Both the position numbers and the translations under genes were made by a program. A DNA stretch of 64,000 nt from an uncultured Mycoplasmatota bacterium (GTDB lineage: Bacteria > Bacillota_I > Bacilli_A > Izemoplasmatales > Izemoplasmataceae): positions 365,433 through 429,432 of the forward strand of contig CAJXVW010000002.1 of assembly GCA_913062645.1 (NCBI GenBank). Direction: 5' to 3'. Shown piece by piece: positions 18,036 to 27,544 of the stretch. The notes under the pieces are model-generated. The model was given only the letters and a program-made list of their open reading frames with translations, had not been told where the DNA came from and ran no database searches. The stretch's first letter is position 1. Every line of letters starts with the position of its first letter.

Positions 18036-18302
18036 ATGGCTGAAAACAAGACGCTCTACAAAACCAAACAAGGCGCCCTCGTCGGTGGCGTGTGCGCCGG
18101 ATTCGCCGAAGTGTACGATTGGGACGTGACGATGGTTCGCATCGTCTACGCGCTGATTCTCGTGTTCGGCGTCGGTTCGCCGGTGCTCCTATATCTGTTG
18201 CTCTACATCATACTGCCCGATAAGGAGAATGTCATCCGCACCATCAACAAAGACTCCTTGTCGGATGATTTCAACATCAACGAAGACGACTACAAGTATT
18301 GA
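18036..18302 (+). CDS. PspC-domain membrane protein
   Basis: 88 residues. The PspC signature G-V-C-A-G-F-A-E-V-Y-D-W-D near residue 18 is followed by one long hydrophobic helix ending in I-L-P-D. PspC domains take part in envelope stress responses. The downstream gene overlaps by one base. Confidence 0.88.
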   Translation: MAENKTLYKTKQGALVGGVCAGFAEVYDWDVTMVRIVYALILVFGVGSPVLLYLLLYIILPDKENVIRTINKDSLSDDFNINEDDYKY

Positions 18303-19027
18303 TGAGTGACAAGTTGAAAAAAGCCCTGTTCCTGGGCTATTTTTTTCTGATTTTGTTGGACACGTTCTGGCGGGAGACCGCGTACACCATTCCTCACTAC
18401 GCCTACAATCTTCTGGTGCTGGTGTTGTCGACGGCGATCATCCTGCGTCACACATCGGGCAACGCCAAGCTGTATCTGTTGCCGGTTGTCGGCGCATTGT
18501 TCGGAGGTTTGTTGTTCATTGCAATGGGGTTGACGCAGTACAGCGACGAGTTCACCGGCGGAATCCTGTTCATCATCGGGTTCGCGCTGTTCGTCTGCGG
18601 CATCATCGGCTATCTTCTGCGCAAGGTCATCGAAGACCATCTGTTTCGGACCAAGGCCGGTTTGCATCCGACGGTGGCGTTGGTTCTGACCTTCCTGCTG
18701 TTCGCCGCCTACTTCTCCTGGGCGTCGCCAAGTCTGATCTCATTTCTCAGCCTTGCCGCCTTCCGTGGCATGCTCGTGCTCGTCGCCTTGCTGGCCATCT
18801 ACTTGTTTGTCGACTGGCTCTTGCGCCGGTTCGTACGCAACTTCCAGTACGGCTACGTCGCCCTTGGTCTGATGATTGGCGTGATTCTCTACATCAAAAT
18901 CACGGGACCGGACGATACGTCTCTTGCCAATCTGCAAAGTCTCTCAATCATCGGCCTTACCAACAATCTCTATCTGTGTCTGTTGTTGATCGCCGACATA
19001 TATCAAAACATCAATCAGAAAAAGTAG
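18302..19027 (+). CDS. Polytopic membrane protein, unknown, co-transcribed with pspC-like gene
   Basis: About 241 residues with seven hydrophobic segments and short loops, ending in a charged tail. The ATG at 18302 overlaps the previous stop codon as TGATG; a TTG one codon upstream is also possible. No family is recognised. The pairing with a PspC-domain protein suggests an envelope role, by context only. Confidence 0.7.
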   Translation: MSDKLKKALFLGYFFLILLDTFWRETAYTIPHYAYNLLVLVLSTAIILRHTSGNAKLYLLPVVGALFGGLLFIAMGLTQYSDEFTGGILFIIGFALFVCGIIGYLLRKVIEDHLFRTKAGLHPTVALVLTFLLFAAYFSWASPSLISFLSLAAFRGMLVLVALLAIYLFVDWLLRRFVRNFQYGYVALGLMIGVILYIKITGPDDTSLANLQSLSIIGLTNNLYLCLLLIADIYQNINQKK

Positions 19028-19054
19028 AACCGCGACCACGGTTCTACTTTTCAT
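19020..19054 (+). terminator. Terminator of the PspC unit
   Basis: Stem AAAAGTAGAACCG / CGGTTCTACTTTT with a 6-base loop and T tail. The converging iorB ends at 19062. Confidence 0.85.
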
Positions 19055-19061
19055 TAGGAGG

Positions 19062-19640
19062 TTAAGAATGAAGTGAATGCTGGAGGCCGATGTCGAAGGC
19101 CTTCAGATTGAGATCAACGTATTTCGGTTTGACGTTTTCCCGGATCGCCGCGGCGAAATCCAGATCGGTGAGACCCATGACCTGGGCGAGAGCCCCGACC
19201 ATGATCACGTTCATGGCTTTGGCGTTACCGAGTTGTTCGGCCAGTTTGGTGCCCTTGAGGACAACGGTTTTGACCTGTTGAGAGAGTGTTTCGATGATGC
19301 CTTGGGGATAGGGTTGCTTCCCGGACAGCGTCAACATTGAGTTGATTTTATGGTCGTTGAGCAACAATGTTCCATCCGGTTTCAGATAATCGATGTAACG
19401 GGCCGCCTCCATCTGTTCGAACGCGACGATGACATCGGCGTGGCCTTTTTCGATGACGGGAGAATACACCTTGTCGCCATACCGGATTTCCGAGGAGACA
19501 CTGCCGCCGCGTTGGCTCATGCCGTGGATTTCCGACATTTTGACGTCATATCCGGCTTGAATCAGCGCCGTGCTGATCAGTTTCGCAGCAAGGATCGTGC
19601 CCTGGCCGCCGACGCCGACGAGTTTGATCGACTGGTTCAT
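19062..19640 (-). CDS. iorB: IorB, indolepyruvate:ferredoxin oxidoreductase beta subunit
   Basis: Gamma-type domain of 2-oxoacid:ferredoxin oxidoreductases, 192 residues. It starts M-N-Q-S-I-K-L-V-G-V-G-G-Q-G-T and holds the E-I-H-G-M-S-Q-R-G-G-S-V motif typical of IorB. A longer frame reaches into iorA, but the ATG at 19640 overlaps the iorA stop by 4 bases and gives the family length. With IorA it oxidatively decarboxylates aryl-2-oxoacids from aromatic amino acid breakdown, reducing ferredoxin. Confidence 0.94.
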   Translation of the reverse strand: MNQSIKLVGVGGQGTILAAKLISTALIQAGYDVKMSEIHGMSQRGGSVSSEIRYGDKVYSPVIEKGHADVIVAFEQMEAARYIDYLKPDGTLLLNDHKINSMLTLSGKQPYPQGIIETLSQQVKTVVLKGTKLAEQLGNAKAMNVIMVGALAQVMGLTDLDFAAAIRENVKPKYVDLNLKAFDIGLQHSLHS

Positions 19641-21427
19641 GCCGTCTCCTCCTTCACGATCGCGTCGTAGGGACAGATTTGGAGACAGACATCGCAACCG
19701 ACACAAGTGTTCGGATCGATCCGGACTTTTTTCTTGTCGGGATCGAACACGAGCGACGGACATCCGCTGCGGAGGCAGGCCTTGCAGCCGGTGCACTTGT
19801 CTTCGAGGACGGCATCTTTGGTCTTCCACATGTCCTGATAGGCCGCATAGTCTTCTTCTTTGAATTTCTTCTTGAGAACGCAGGGCCAGTTGGTGATGAT
19901 GACACTGGTTTCATCGAGGTCGAGAGCCCAGTTGATGGTCTCTTTTACAAGTTTCAGATTGTTGGGATCGATCGAGCGCACATGGTTCACGCCCAGCGCC
20001 CGACAAATCGCTTCGATGTCACCGATCGCGGCGTCGTCTTCCTGCAGTTTGAAGCCACTGCCGGGGTTGTCCTGTTGGCCGGTCATGCCGGTGATGCGAT
20101 TGTCGAGGATGATGTTGATGGTGTTGCCGCCGTTGTAGATGGTGTTGAGCAATGAGTTGATGCCGGTATGGAAGAACGTGCTGTCTCCCATGACCGCGAC
20201 GAGACGGCGGTTGTCGTCGTCCTTCATGTCGATGATGCGCTGCGCACCATGGGCGGTCGAGTAGGCCGCACCCATGCAGATCAGCCATTCCATCATCCGG
20301 TACGGTTCACCAACGGCGAGGCTGTAACAGCCGATGTCTCCGGCCACGATGATCTTCTTGCGCTTCTTGCCGAGTTCGTAGAAGAATCCGCGATGCGGGC
20401 ACCCGCTGCAGAACGTCGGCGGCCGGTTGACAAGCAGTTCGGGATGAATGTCGACGCCTTCGGTTTCGTGACCGAGGACGCAACGTTTGATGACGTCGGG
20501 TGTCATTTCACCGGTATAGGGAAACAGTTCGCTGCCGATGACGCGTTTGCCGAGGGTCATCGCGAACTCTTCGATGTAAGGATCATTTTCTTCGATGACA
20601 TAGACGGTGTCATGGTTGTCACAAAAATCAGCAATCATCTGTTTCGGAAGCGGATTGGTGAATCCGAGTTTCAGATAGTCGACGGTCTCACCGAGCGCTT
20701 CCCAAGCGAACTCGTAGCTCATGCCGCTGGCGATGACGCCAATCTTGGCGCCATTGTCAACCACATGATTCCACTTGGACGTTTCGGTATAGTCCTTCAG
20801 CCGGTTCATACGCGCCTCGACGGCGTGCCGGCGTTGGCGGCCGTTGGCGGGAACGCTGACGTATTTCGCCAAATCCGGTTCATAGGGTCTGGGTTCGACG
20901 GCATGTCGTTCGCCAAGCTCGACGAGGCTTTTCGAATGACAGACCCTTGTCGTCATCCGCACCATCACGACACTGTCGTAGGTTTCGCTCAAATCGAACG
21001 CGTCCACCAGCATGTCTTTGGCTTCCTGGCTGTTCGATGGCTCCAACATCGGAATCTTCGCCGCTTTGGCGTAGTTGCGGTTGTCCTGTTCGTTCTGACT
21101 CGAGTACATGCCCGGTTCATCGGCACTGATCAATACACTGCCGCCATTGACGCCGGTGTAGCTGAAGGTGAACAGCGGATCGGCGGCGACGTTGACACCG
21201 ACATGCTTCATCGCGGCAAGACTGCGTCCACCAGCGATACTGGCACCGATGACGGCTTCAAGTGCGACTTTTTCATTGGGTGCCCACTCGGCGACGATCT
21301 CCTTGTACTGAGCAACGTTCTCGAGAATTTCCGTCGAGGGTGTGCCCGGATAGGCACTGGCGAAGTGGACCCCCGCCTCAAAGGCTCCGCGTGCGATCGC
21401 CTCGTTGCCGGTCATTAGTTTTTTCAT
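19637..21427 (-). CDS. iorA: IorA, indolepyruvate:ferredoxin oxidoreductase alpha subunit
   Basis: 596 residues, the usual length. N-terminal pyrimidine-binding domain begins with A-Y-P-G-T-P-S-T-E-I-L; the thiamine diphosphate domain has G-D-S-T-F-F-H and N-I-I-L-D-N; the C-terminal about 55 residues carry two [4Fe-4S] motifs, C-T-G-C-K-A-C-L-R-S-G-C-P and C-V-G-C-D-V-C-L-Q-I-C-P, the first with a longer spacing before the last cysteine. It forms ferredoxin-reducing power from indolepyruvate and related acids. Confidence 0.95.
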   Translation of the reverse strand: MKKLMTGNEAIARGAFEAGVHFASAYPGTPSTEILENVAQYKEIVAEWAPNEKVALEAVIGASIAGGRSLAAMKHVGVNVAADPLFTFSYTGVNGGSVLISADEPGMYSSQNEQDNRNYAKAAKIPMLEPSNSQEAKDMLVDAFDLSETYDSVVMVRMTTRVCHSKSLVELGERHAVEPRPYEPDLAKYVSVPANGRQRRHAVEARMNRLKDYTETSKWNHVVDNGAKIGVIASGMSYEFAWEALGETVDYLKLGFTNPLPKQMIADFCDNHDTVYVIEENDPYIEEFAMTLGKRVIGSELFPYTGEMTPDVIKRCVLGHETEGVDIHPELLVNRPPTFCSGCPHRGFFYELGKKRKKIIVAGDIGCYSLAVGEPYRMMEWLICMGAAYSTAHGAQRIIDMKDDDNRRLVAVMGDSTFFHTGINSLLNTIYNGGNTINIILDNRITGMTGQQDNPGSGFKLQEDDAAIGDIEAICRALGVNHVRSIDPNNLKLVKETINWALDLDETSVIITNWPCVLKKKFKEEDYAAYQDMWKTKDAVLEDKCTGCKACLRSGCPSLVFDPDKKKVRIDPNTCVGCDVCLQICPYDAIVKEETA

Positions 21428-21443
21428 AGCATCACTCCTTGTG

Positions 21444-21459
21444 AAGTAAGCGTTTTCTT
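21444..21459 (-). promoter_or_regulatory. cre-like CcpA operator candidate before iorA
   Basis: On the minus strand the 16 bases match the catabolite-responsive element consensus except at one fixed position. It lies between the promoter and the start codon, where binding would block transcription when preferred sugars are present. Confidence 0.4.
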
Positions 21460-21473
21460 TTTCTCACAATGCC

Positions 21474-21502
21474 ATTATAGCAAACATTCAAAATGACCTC
21501 AA
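21474..21502 (-). promoter_or_regulatory. iorAB promoter
   Basis: TTGAGG and TATAAT on the minus strand with exactly 17 bases between them. Confidence 0.72.
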
Positions 21503-21540
21503 TACTTGCCGGACAGTTTGAGCACTTTATTGTGTTAAAG

Positions 21541-21568
21541 CAAAGAAAAAGAGACCCTAGGGGGTCTC
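21541..21568 (-). terminator. Terminator of the phosphatase gene
   Basis: Stem GAGACCC / GGGTCTC with a 4-base loop, followed by T-rich sequence on the minus strand; it covers the stop codon. Confidence 0.85.
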
Positions 21569-22276
21569 GATGTCCAGCTCGAGGACGTTGATTTCATCCG
21601 ACACTTCTACGTAGCGATCGATCAAAATCTTGCCGTCGAGATGGAGAATGTCAAAGTATTCGGGACTGTGCAAAAACAGCATCTTGTAATCATCGGTCCG
21701 CTTGCGGATCGTCGGCACCCTGGTGTGACCGGCGACCACCGTCTTGCCGGGGATGCCCGGCAGTTCATGCTGGCGGCTCCAGATGAAATCACGCCGGCTC
21801 GACATCTGACGCCAGTCGAGTTTGCTGCCGTCGATGCCCCCGTGAACGAACACATAATCCCCGATCTCCAGGTAATACGGCAATGATTTAAGCCAGTTCA
21901 AAAGGTAAGGATGACGTTCATCGATGACATTGCGCAAGTCATCAATGTTCTCCGCCTTCGGCTCGATGCCCGACAGCGACCACAGTGTCTGACCGAATCC
22001 ATTGAACATGATATTGAACATCACGCGACTGTCGTCGCCTTTCAGAAAGTCCAGAAGAAAGCTGTCATGGTTGCCCAGCAGGACCGTGCACTTATCCTGT
22101 AGCGTCAACGGATACAAGTACTCCAACACCTCATTGGACTGTGTCCCGCGGTCGAACATGTCGCCCAGCACCAACAGATGATGATCGTCCTTGGTCGGAT
22201 CAAAGCCGTGATCCGCCAGTGCTTCGCGCAGGGCCCGATAATGTCCGTGGATGTCACTAACGACAAAATAACGCAT
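21557..22276 (-). CDS. PPP-family metallophosphoesterase (serine/threonine phosphatase or ApaH-like)
   Basis: 239 residues with the calcineurin-like metal motifs D-I-H-G-H, G-D-M-F-D-R-G and G-N-H-D in order, then V-H-G-G and a late G-H-T. This is the layout of bacteriophage lambda phosphatase-like PPP enzymes, which act on phosphoproteins or on diadenosine polyphosphates. Which one applies cannot be told from sequence alone. Confidence 0.88.
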   Translation of the reverse strand: MRYFVVSDIHGHYRALREALADHGFDPTKDDHHLLVLGDMFDRGTQSNEVLEYLYPLTLQDKCTVLLGNHDSFLLDFLKGDDSRVMFNIMFNGFGQTLWSLSGIEPKAENIDDLRNVIDERHPYLLNWLKSLPYYLEIGDYVFVHGGIDGSKLDWRQMSSRRDFIWSRQHELPGIPGKTVVAGHTRVPTIRKRTDDYKMLFLHSPEYFDILHLDGKILIDRYVEVSDEINVLELDIETP

Positions 22277-22442
22277 TGCTCGTCCTCCTCGATGTTGATG
22301 GTTTCCTGTTTATAACTCCCAGTTGTTCACCCTTCATCACTACCATTATACCAACAATTGATCGCAATGGCCATACGATCCGACTCAGGCGGTGCAAGGA
22401 ATACATCTGGACCATTCTGTCCGAGTTCCATTCCGCATGTCC

Positions 22443-22471
22443 ACAAAAAAAGTCTACGCTCGGTAGACTTT
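22443..22471 (-). terminator. surE terminator
   Basis: Stem AAAGTCTAC / GTAGACTTT with a 5-base loop followed by T residues on the minus strand. Confidence 0.88.
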
Positions 22472-22473
22472 GT

Positions 22474-23142
22474 TTACAGCTTGATTTTGGTGATCGAGGT
22501 ATACCCATAAGCGTATGCCCAGGTATCCGTTCCCTCCGGAAGATCATTCTCGTGTATGTAGGTCCGGTTGGGATGGAATCGATTGCCTTCGATCTTCGGA
22601 AAATACTGAAACACGTGGTGATGGATGTCGGTCATCAGAATGCCCTTGCTGTGTTCGAACTTCTCACGGGGAAAGTTGACATTGAGCGTGTGATCGGTAC
22701 CAATCAGATCTTCCTCGAAGATGTAGTCGAGCGTTCGTTTCAACTCTTCTTCCAGAATGCGGTTACCGCGACGGTCCGCCGACAGGGCGATCGAAGGGAA
22801 GCCGTGATACTGAGCCTGCAAAGCCGCTCCCACCGTTCCGGAATAGCGGGTGTCGATGCCGAGATTGTACCCGTTGTTGGTTCCGGACACAACGAGATCG
22901 GGACGGACGTCCAACCCCGCATAAGCGAAGTTGACGCAATCGACGGGGGTCCCATGAATCGCATAGGTCTTCTCATCGATCTGTTCAAACTCGAACGAAC
23001 CGATCGACAAGCTCATGCTTTTGGCCGACTGTTCGAACTTGGGGGCGACGACGTACACGTCGCCGTAATGGCTCAGAATCTCTTTGGTATACTTGAGTTT
23101 CGGCGATTCGATGCCGTCGTCGTTGGTTAACAGAATTCTCAT
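22474..23142 (-). CDS. surE: SurE, 5'/3'-nucleotidase
   Basis: Begins M-R-I-L-L-T-N-D-D-G-I, the SurE metal-binding start, then P-D-L-V-V-S-G-T-N-N-G and Y-S-G-T-V-G-A-A, both family motifs. About 222 residues. The start at 23142 is chosen because GAGGAAG is 8 bases away; an ATG two codons earlier sits too close to it. Removes phosphate from nucleoside monophosphates; it lies just downstream of guaA. Confidence 0.92.
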   Translation of the reverse strand: MRILLTNDDGIESPKLKYTKEILSHYGDVYVVAPKFEQSAKSMSLSIGSFEFEQIDEKTYAIHGTPVDCVNFAYAGLDVRPDLVVSGTNNGYNLGIDTRYSGTVGAALQAQYHGFPSIALSADRRGNRILEEELKRTLDYIFEEDLIGTDHTLNVNFPREKFEHSKGILMTDIHHHVFQYFPKIEGNRFHPNRTYIHENDLPEGTDTWAYAYGYTSITKIKL

Positions 23143-23216
23143 GTTCATCACTTCCTCAGCTGTTCCATTGTACCACAAGTCGATGTTGTTTTCGTGATGA
23201 AATGATTAAAAATGCG

Positions 23217-24746
23217 TCATTCCCACTCGATCGTACCCGGTGGTTTCGAGGTGATGTCGTACACCACACGGTTGATGCCGCGGACTTCGTTGATGATCCG
23301 CGACGCGACATGATCGAGGAACTCGAACGGCAGCCGACTGAACGTCGCCGTCATGAAATCCACGGTGTCGGCGCTGCGAATTACGGCCACGTACTCGTAA
23401 GTTCGTTTGTCACCCATGACGCCGACCGACTTCACCGGCAACAAGACGACGAACGCCTGTGACACTTCATCGTAGTAATCCTGTGCATAGAGCTCTTCGA
23501 TGAAGATGGCATCGGCTTCCTGAAGAATGGCGACCTTGCGTTCGCTGATCGCGCCGAGAATGCGGATGCCGAGTCCCGGTCCCGGGAACGGATGACGCAT
23601 GATCATGTGCTTGGGAATGCCGAGGGCGAGTCCGACTTTGCGCACTTCGTCCTTGAACAGTTCGCGCAGCGGCTCCAATAGTTCAAAATCGACTTCTTCG
23701 GGAAGACCGCCGACATTATGGTGCGACTTGATGGTCTCACTCGGTCCTTTGATCGAGACGCTTTCGATGACATCGGGATAGATGGTTCCCTGCGCCAGAT
23801 ACTTCGCGTCCTTGTGATCGGCTTTGAACTGTTCGAAGACCCGGATGAATTCACGACCGATGATCTTGCGTTTCTCCTCCGGATCGGAAACCCCGTTCAA
23901 CGCCGACAGGAACTGATCCTTGGCATTGATGCGAATGACATGGATGTGGAAGTGATCACGGTAGGTCGCCATCACCTTGTCGCCTTCGTCCTTGCGCAAC
24001 AGTCCGGTGTCGACGAACACGCACGTCAGCTGATCGCCGATCGCCTTGTGGATCAAGGTCGCGGCGACGCTGCTGTCGACGCCACCGGAGAGGGCGAGGA
24101 TGACCAGGTCGTCACCGACTTTGTCACGAATGAGTGCGGTCGTCTGATCGATGTAATCGTCGAGACTCCACGATGCCACGGCGTGACACACCGAAAACAC
24201 GAAGTTGCGGAGAATCTGTTTGCCATAGTCGGTATGAGTCACTTCGGGATGGAACTGGAGAGTGTAGATGTCCTTGGTCTTGTGCTTGGCCATCGCCAGC
24301 GAGGAGGGCGTCGTGCCAAGCAGCTCGAATGAGCTCGACAATGCTTCAACATGGTCGCCATGCGACATCCATACCGTCGAGGTGTCCGGCAATCCTTCAC
24401 TCAAGGGCGAAGCGGTCGTGATCGTCAATTCGCTCTTGCCATACTCGCGTTTGTCACTCGGCGTCACAACGCCGTCGAACAGATACTGCGTGATTTGCAT
24501 CCCGTAACAGATGCCGAGAATCGGTACGTCCAAATCAAAGAGATCTCTTGTGACATGCGGGGCATGTTCGTCGTAGACGCTGTTGGGTCCCCCCGATAGA
24601 ATGATGCCTTTGATGTGGGGTTGACGCAATTCTTCAAGATCGTGGTAAAACGGCACAATCTCGGAATATACGCCCAATTCACGAACACGACGGGCGATGA
24701 GTTGATTGTACTGACTTCCGAAATCCAGAACGATGATGGTATCCAT
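23217..24746 (-). CDS. guaA: GuaA, GMP synthase (glutamine-hydrolysing)
   Basis: 509 residues. Class I glutamine amidotransferase domain (about 1-190) with the nucleophile in G-I-C-Y-G-M-Q and the H-P-E-V triad part; ATP pyrophosphatase domain with the P-loop S-G-G-V-D-S-S; C-terminal dimerisation domain ending in K-P-P-G-T-I-E-W-E. Start at M-D-T-I-I-V-L-D-F-G-S-Q with an AGAGGTGA ribosome site. It is the last gene of the purine operon, turning XMP made by GuaB into GMP. Confidence 0.97.
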   Translation of the reverse strand: MDTIIVLDFGSQYNQLIARRVRELGVYSEIVPFYHDLEELRQPHIKGIILSGGPNSVYDEHAPHVTRDLFDLDVPILGICYGMQITQYLFDGVVTPSDKREYGKSELTITTASPLSEGLPDTSTVWMSHGDHVEALSSSFELLGTTPSSLAMAKHKTKDIYTLQFHPEVTHTDYGKQILRNFVFSVCHAVASWSLDDYIDQTTALIRDKVGDDLVILALSGGVDSSVAATLIHKAIGDQLTCVFVDTGLLRKDEGDKVMATYRDHFHIHVIRINAKDQFLSALNGVSDPEEKRKIIGREFIRVFEQFKADHKDAKYLAQGTIYPDVIESVSIKGPSETIKSHHNVGGLPEEVDFELLEPLRELFKDEVRKVGLALGIPKHMIMRHPFPGPGLGIRILGAISERKVAILQEADAIFIEELYAQDYYDEVSQAFVVLLPVKSVGVMGDKRTYEYVAVIRSADTVDFMTATFSRLPFEFLDHVASRIINEVRGINRVVYDITSKPPGTIEWE

Positions 24747-24751
24747 GTAAG

Positions 24752-26002
24752 TCACCTCTTGAGGGATTGATGCGCGATGTCGCGCCGGTACATGAGCGAA
24801 TCGCATTTGATGCTCGCCACGTTGGCATACGCTTGGTGAACGGCTTCTGCCAATGTCTCAGCCTGACCGACAACCAACAGAACCCGCCCACCATTGGTCA
24901 CGAGTTGTCCACTCTGGATTGTGGTTCCCATGTGGTAGACCGAGCCTTCGATCTTGTCAAGCCCGTGAATCGGAACTAGTTTTCGATAGGTACCCGGATA
25001 GCCGTTCGATGCCATCACGACACCGACGGTGTAGGAAGAACTCCAACGAACCTCGGGTACTCGTCCCGATGTGACCGCAAGAATCACATCGATGAGATCC
25101 GATTTCAGACGCGGCAGAATGACCTCCGCTTCGGGGTCGCCGAACCGGGCATTGAACTCGATCACCTTCGGTCCGTCGGTTGTGTGCATCAGACCGCCAT
25201 ACAGAAATCCCACGTAGGGACGTCCATCGTCCGCAAGCGCCTTGACGATTGGTTCCATGATGGTTGTCATGGCCTGATCAACCACCTCGTCGGGAATGAT
25301 CGGTACGCCGCTGTAGATGCCCATGCCACCCGTATTCGGGCCCTGATCGCCATCCAGTAGACGTTTGTGATCTTGTGCGATCGGCATCGGAATCAGTATA
25401 TCACCGACGACGAAGCACATCAAGGAAAATTCCGGTCCTTCCAGATATTCTTCGATGACGACACCATCCGTTCCGTATGTGCGCTCACGGAGCATCTTGT
25501 CCAAGGCGGCGATGGCTTCCTCTTTGTCTGTTGCGACCACCACGCCTTTGCCTCCGGCAAGACCGTCGTACTTGACTACGATCGGCGTGCCCTGTTGTTC
25601 GACATAAGCAACCGCCTTGTCGTAATCCGTAAACACGGCGTACTGTGCCGTCGGTATCGCATGTCGCCGCATCAAATCCTTGGCGTAACGTTTCGACGAT
25701 TCGATTTCCGCCGCTTGGCGGGTCGGTCCGAAGACGATCAAATCTAGATCCTGAAGCGCATCGGCGATGCCGTTTCGGAGGTAGACTTCGCTACCGGGAA
25801 TCACCAGTTCAATGTGGTGTTCGATGACAAACGAACGAACAACGTCATTGTTCATTGGGTCGTCATCGATCAACGTGGCGATGGCCGCCATCCCCGGATT
25901 GCCGGGCATGACGAACAATCGATCGAGACGATTCGACCGGTGGATGGCATCGGCGAGCGCGTGTTCGCGACCGCCGCTTCCGAGAATCAGAACATTCACC
26001 AC
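24752..26002 (-). CDS. purD: PurD, phosphoribosylamine-glycine ligase
   Basis: ATP-grasp enzyme, 416 residues, forming GAR. Begins V-N-V-L-I-L-G-S-G-G-R-E-H-A; the ATP-grasp strands V-V-K-Y-D-G-L-A-G-G-K-G-V and the metal residues in E-F-N-A-R-F-G-D-P-E are clear. It starts with one of two tandem GTG codons and lies 6 bases downstream of purH and 5 bases upstream of guaA. Confidence 0.96.
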   Translation of the reverse strand: MVNVLILGSGGREHALADAIHRSNRLDRLFVMPGNPGMAAIATLIDDDPMNNDVVRSFVIEHHIELVIPGSEVYLRNGIADALQDLDLIVFGPTRQAAEIESSKRYAKDLMRRHAIPTAQYAVFTDYDKAVAYVEQQGTPIVVKYDGLAGGKGVVVATDKEEAIAALDKMLRERTYGTDGVVIEEYLEGPEFSLMCFVVGDILIPMPIAQDHKRLLDGDQGPNTGGMGIYSGVPIIPDEVVDQAMTTIMEPIVKALADDGRPYVGFLYGGLMHTTDGPKVIEFNARFGDPEAEVILPRLKSDLIDVILAVTSGRVPEVRWSSSYTVGVVMASNGYPGTYRKLVPIHGLDKIEGSVYHMGTTIQSGQLVTNGGRVLLVVGQAETLAEAVHQAYANVASIKCDSLMYRRDIAHQSLKR

Positions 26003-26008
26003 GATCGC

Positions 26009-27544
26009 CTAATGTTTGAAGTGGCGGTTGCCGGTGAACACCATCATGATCCCCAACTCGTCGCACGCATCGATCGAGTCCTGGTCGCGGATGCTGCCGC
26101 CGGGTTGAATGATCTTGGTGACACCGTACTCGTGAGCGAGTTTGACAACGTCATCAAATGGAAAGAACGCATCGCTTGCGAGTGTAAGATCCTTCTCGTG
26201 ACCATGATCCTTGGCCCAGCGAAGGGCGATTTCGGCCGCGCCGACACGGTTCATCTGACCGGCACCAATACCGATTGTGCGGGTTCCTTTGGTGACGACG
26301 ATGGCATTCGATTTGACGTGTTTGACGACCTTCCATGCGAAGTGCAGATCGGCAAGATCTTGCGCGGATGGTCTCGTTTTCGTCACACATTTGAGATCCG
26401 CGATGGCAGCGATGTGGTTGTCCGTTTCCTGGACAAGCAGGCCGCCGTTGACGCTGACAAACTGATATCGATCGCTGTTCTTGGCATTGGTATCCAGTTC
26501 GAGCACACGCAGATTCTTCTTCTTGGCGAGGGTTGCCAGCCCATCCACGGTATAAGATGGGGCGATGATGATTTCGAGAAAGATCTTGTTCATCGCCTTG
26601 GCAAGCTCGCTGTCGACTTCGCGATTGACGGCCACGATGCCGCCAAAAATCGATACCGGATCACTCTCGTAAGCCGTTTTGAACGCATCGTGAATGGTGG
26701 CGGCGCTGCCGACACCACAGGGATTCATGTGTTTGAGGGCAACCGCGGTCGGTTCATCATGTTCGGCGAGAATGTTGATGGCGGCGTTGGCGTCCTGAAT
26801 GTTATTGTACGACAGCGGTTTGCCGTTTTTGATGGTTGCGTTCAACAGCGAATACGGGTTTTCCGAAGCTTTGTAAAGTGCCGCCTCCTGATGGGGGTTC
26901 TCCCCATATCGCAACGCCTGATGATAATCGAAGGTGCGCGTCAGGATGGGTGGGAAAGCGTCACCCAATTGCTCATTCAGATACGAGGCGATGTAAGTAT
27001 CGTATTGTGCCGTCCGTTGAAACACTTTGGCGCTGAGTCGTCGTTTCGATGCCGGCAATGTGTCGCCATGTTCATCCAGTTCGGCAATGACCGTCCGGTA
27101 ATCGGCAATGTCGGTGACAACCGTGACGAACTGATAGTTTTTGGCCGCACTGCGGAGCATCGATGGCCCGCCGATGTCAATTTTTTCGATCGCCTCGTCA
27201 AAGGAGACATCCTCTTTGGCGATGGTCGCTTTGAACGGATAGAGATTGACGCAGACAAGATCGATGTAGTCGATCTCCAGGCGTTTGACATCGACGACAT
27301 GGTGTTCATTGTCGCGCAGACTGAGCAATCCGGCATGCACCTTAGGATGAAGCGTCTTGACTCGTCCATCGAGAATTTCCGGGAACCCTGTCACGTCTTC
27401 GATGGCGATGGTCGGCACTCCCTCTTGTTCCAAATGACGTCGGGTTCCGCCGGTGGATATGATTTCAAAATCGTGACGGACCAGTTCTTTGGCGAACCAG
27501 ACGATGTCGGTCTTGTCGCTGACGCTGATCAATGCTCGTTTCAT
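26009..27544 (-). CDS. purH: PurH, AICAR transformylase / IMP cyclohydrolase
   Basis: 511 residues carrying both activities. The N-terminal MGS-like cyclohydrolase domain starts A-L-I-S-V-S-D-K-T and has S-T-G-G-T; the transformylase domain contains the conserved K-H-M-N-P-C-G-V-G motif and ends in R-D-Q-D-S-I. It also recycles AICAR made by HisF. Its start overlaps purN by 4 bases. Confidence 0.97.
   Translation of the reverse strand: MKRALISVSDKTDIVWFAKELVRHDFEIISTGGTRRHLEQEGVPTIAIEDVTGFPEILDGRVKTLHPKVHAGLLSLRDNEHHVVDVKRLEIDYIDLVCVNLYPFKATIAKEDVSFDEAIEKIDIGGPSMLRSAAKNYQFVTVVTDIADYRTVIAELDEHGDTLPASKRRLSAKVFQRTAQYDTYIASYLNEQLGDAFPPILTRTFDYHQALRYGENPHQEAALYKASENPYSLLNATIKNGKPLSYNNIQDANAAINILAEHDEPTAVALKHMNPCGVGSAATIHDAFKTAYESDPVSIFGGIVAVNREVDSELAKAMNKIFLEIIIAPSYTVDGLATLAKKKNLRVLELDTNAKNSDRYQFVSVNGGLLVQETDNHIAAIADLKCVTKTRPSAQDLADLHFAWKVVKHVKSNAIVVTKGTRTIGIGAGQMNRVGAAEIALRWAKDHGHEKDLTLASDAFFPFDDVVKLAHEYGVTKIIQPGGSIRDQDSIDACDELGIMMVFTGNRHFKH

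Noticed and set aside
20168-21418. 416-codon plus-strand frame opposite iorA
   Set aside because: IorA motifs are complete on the minus strand, and this frame has no ribosome site.
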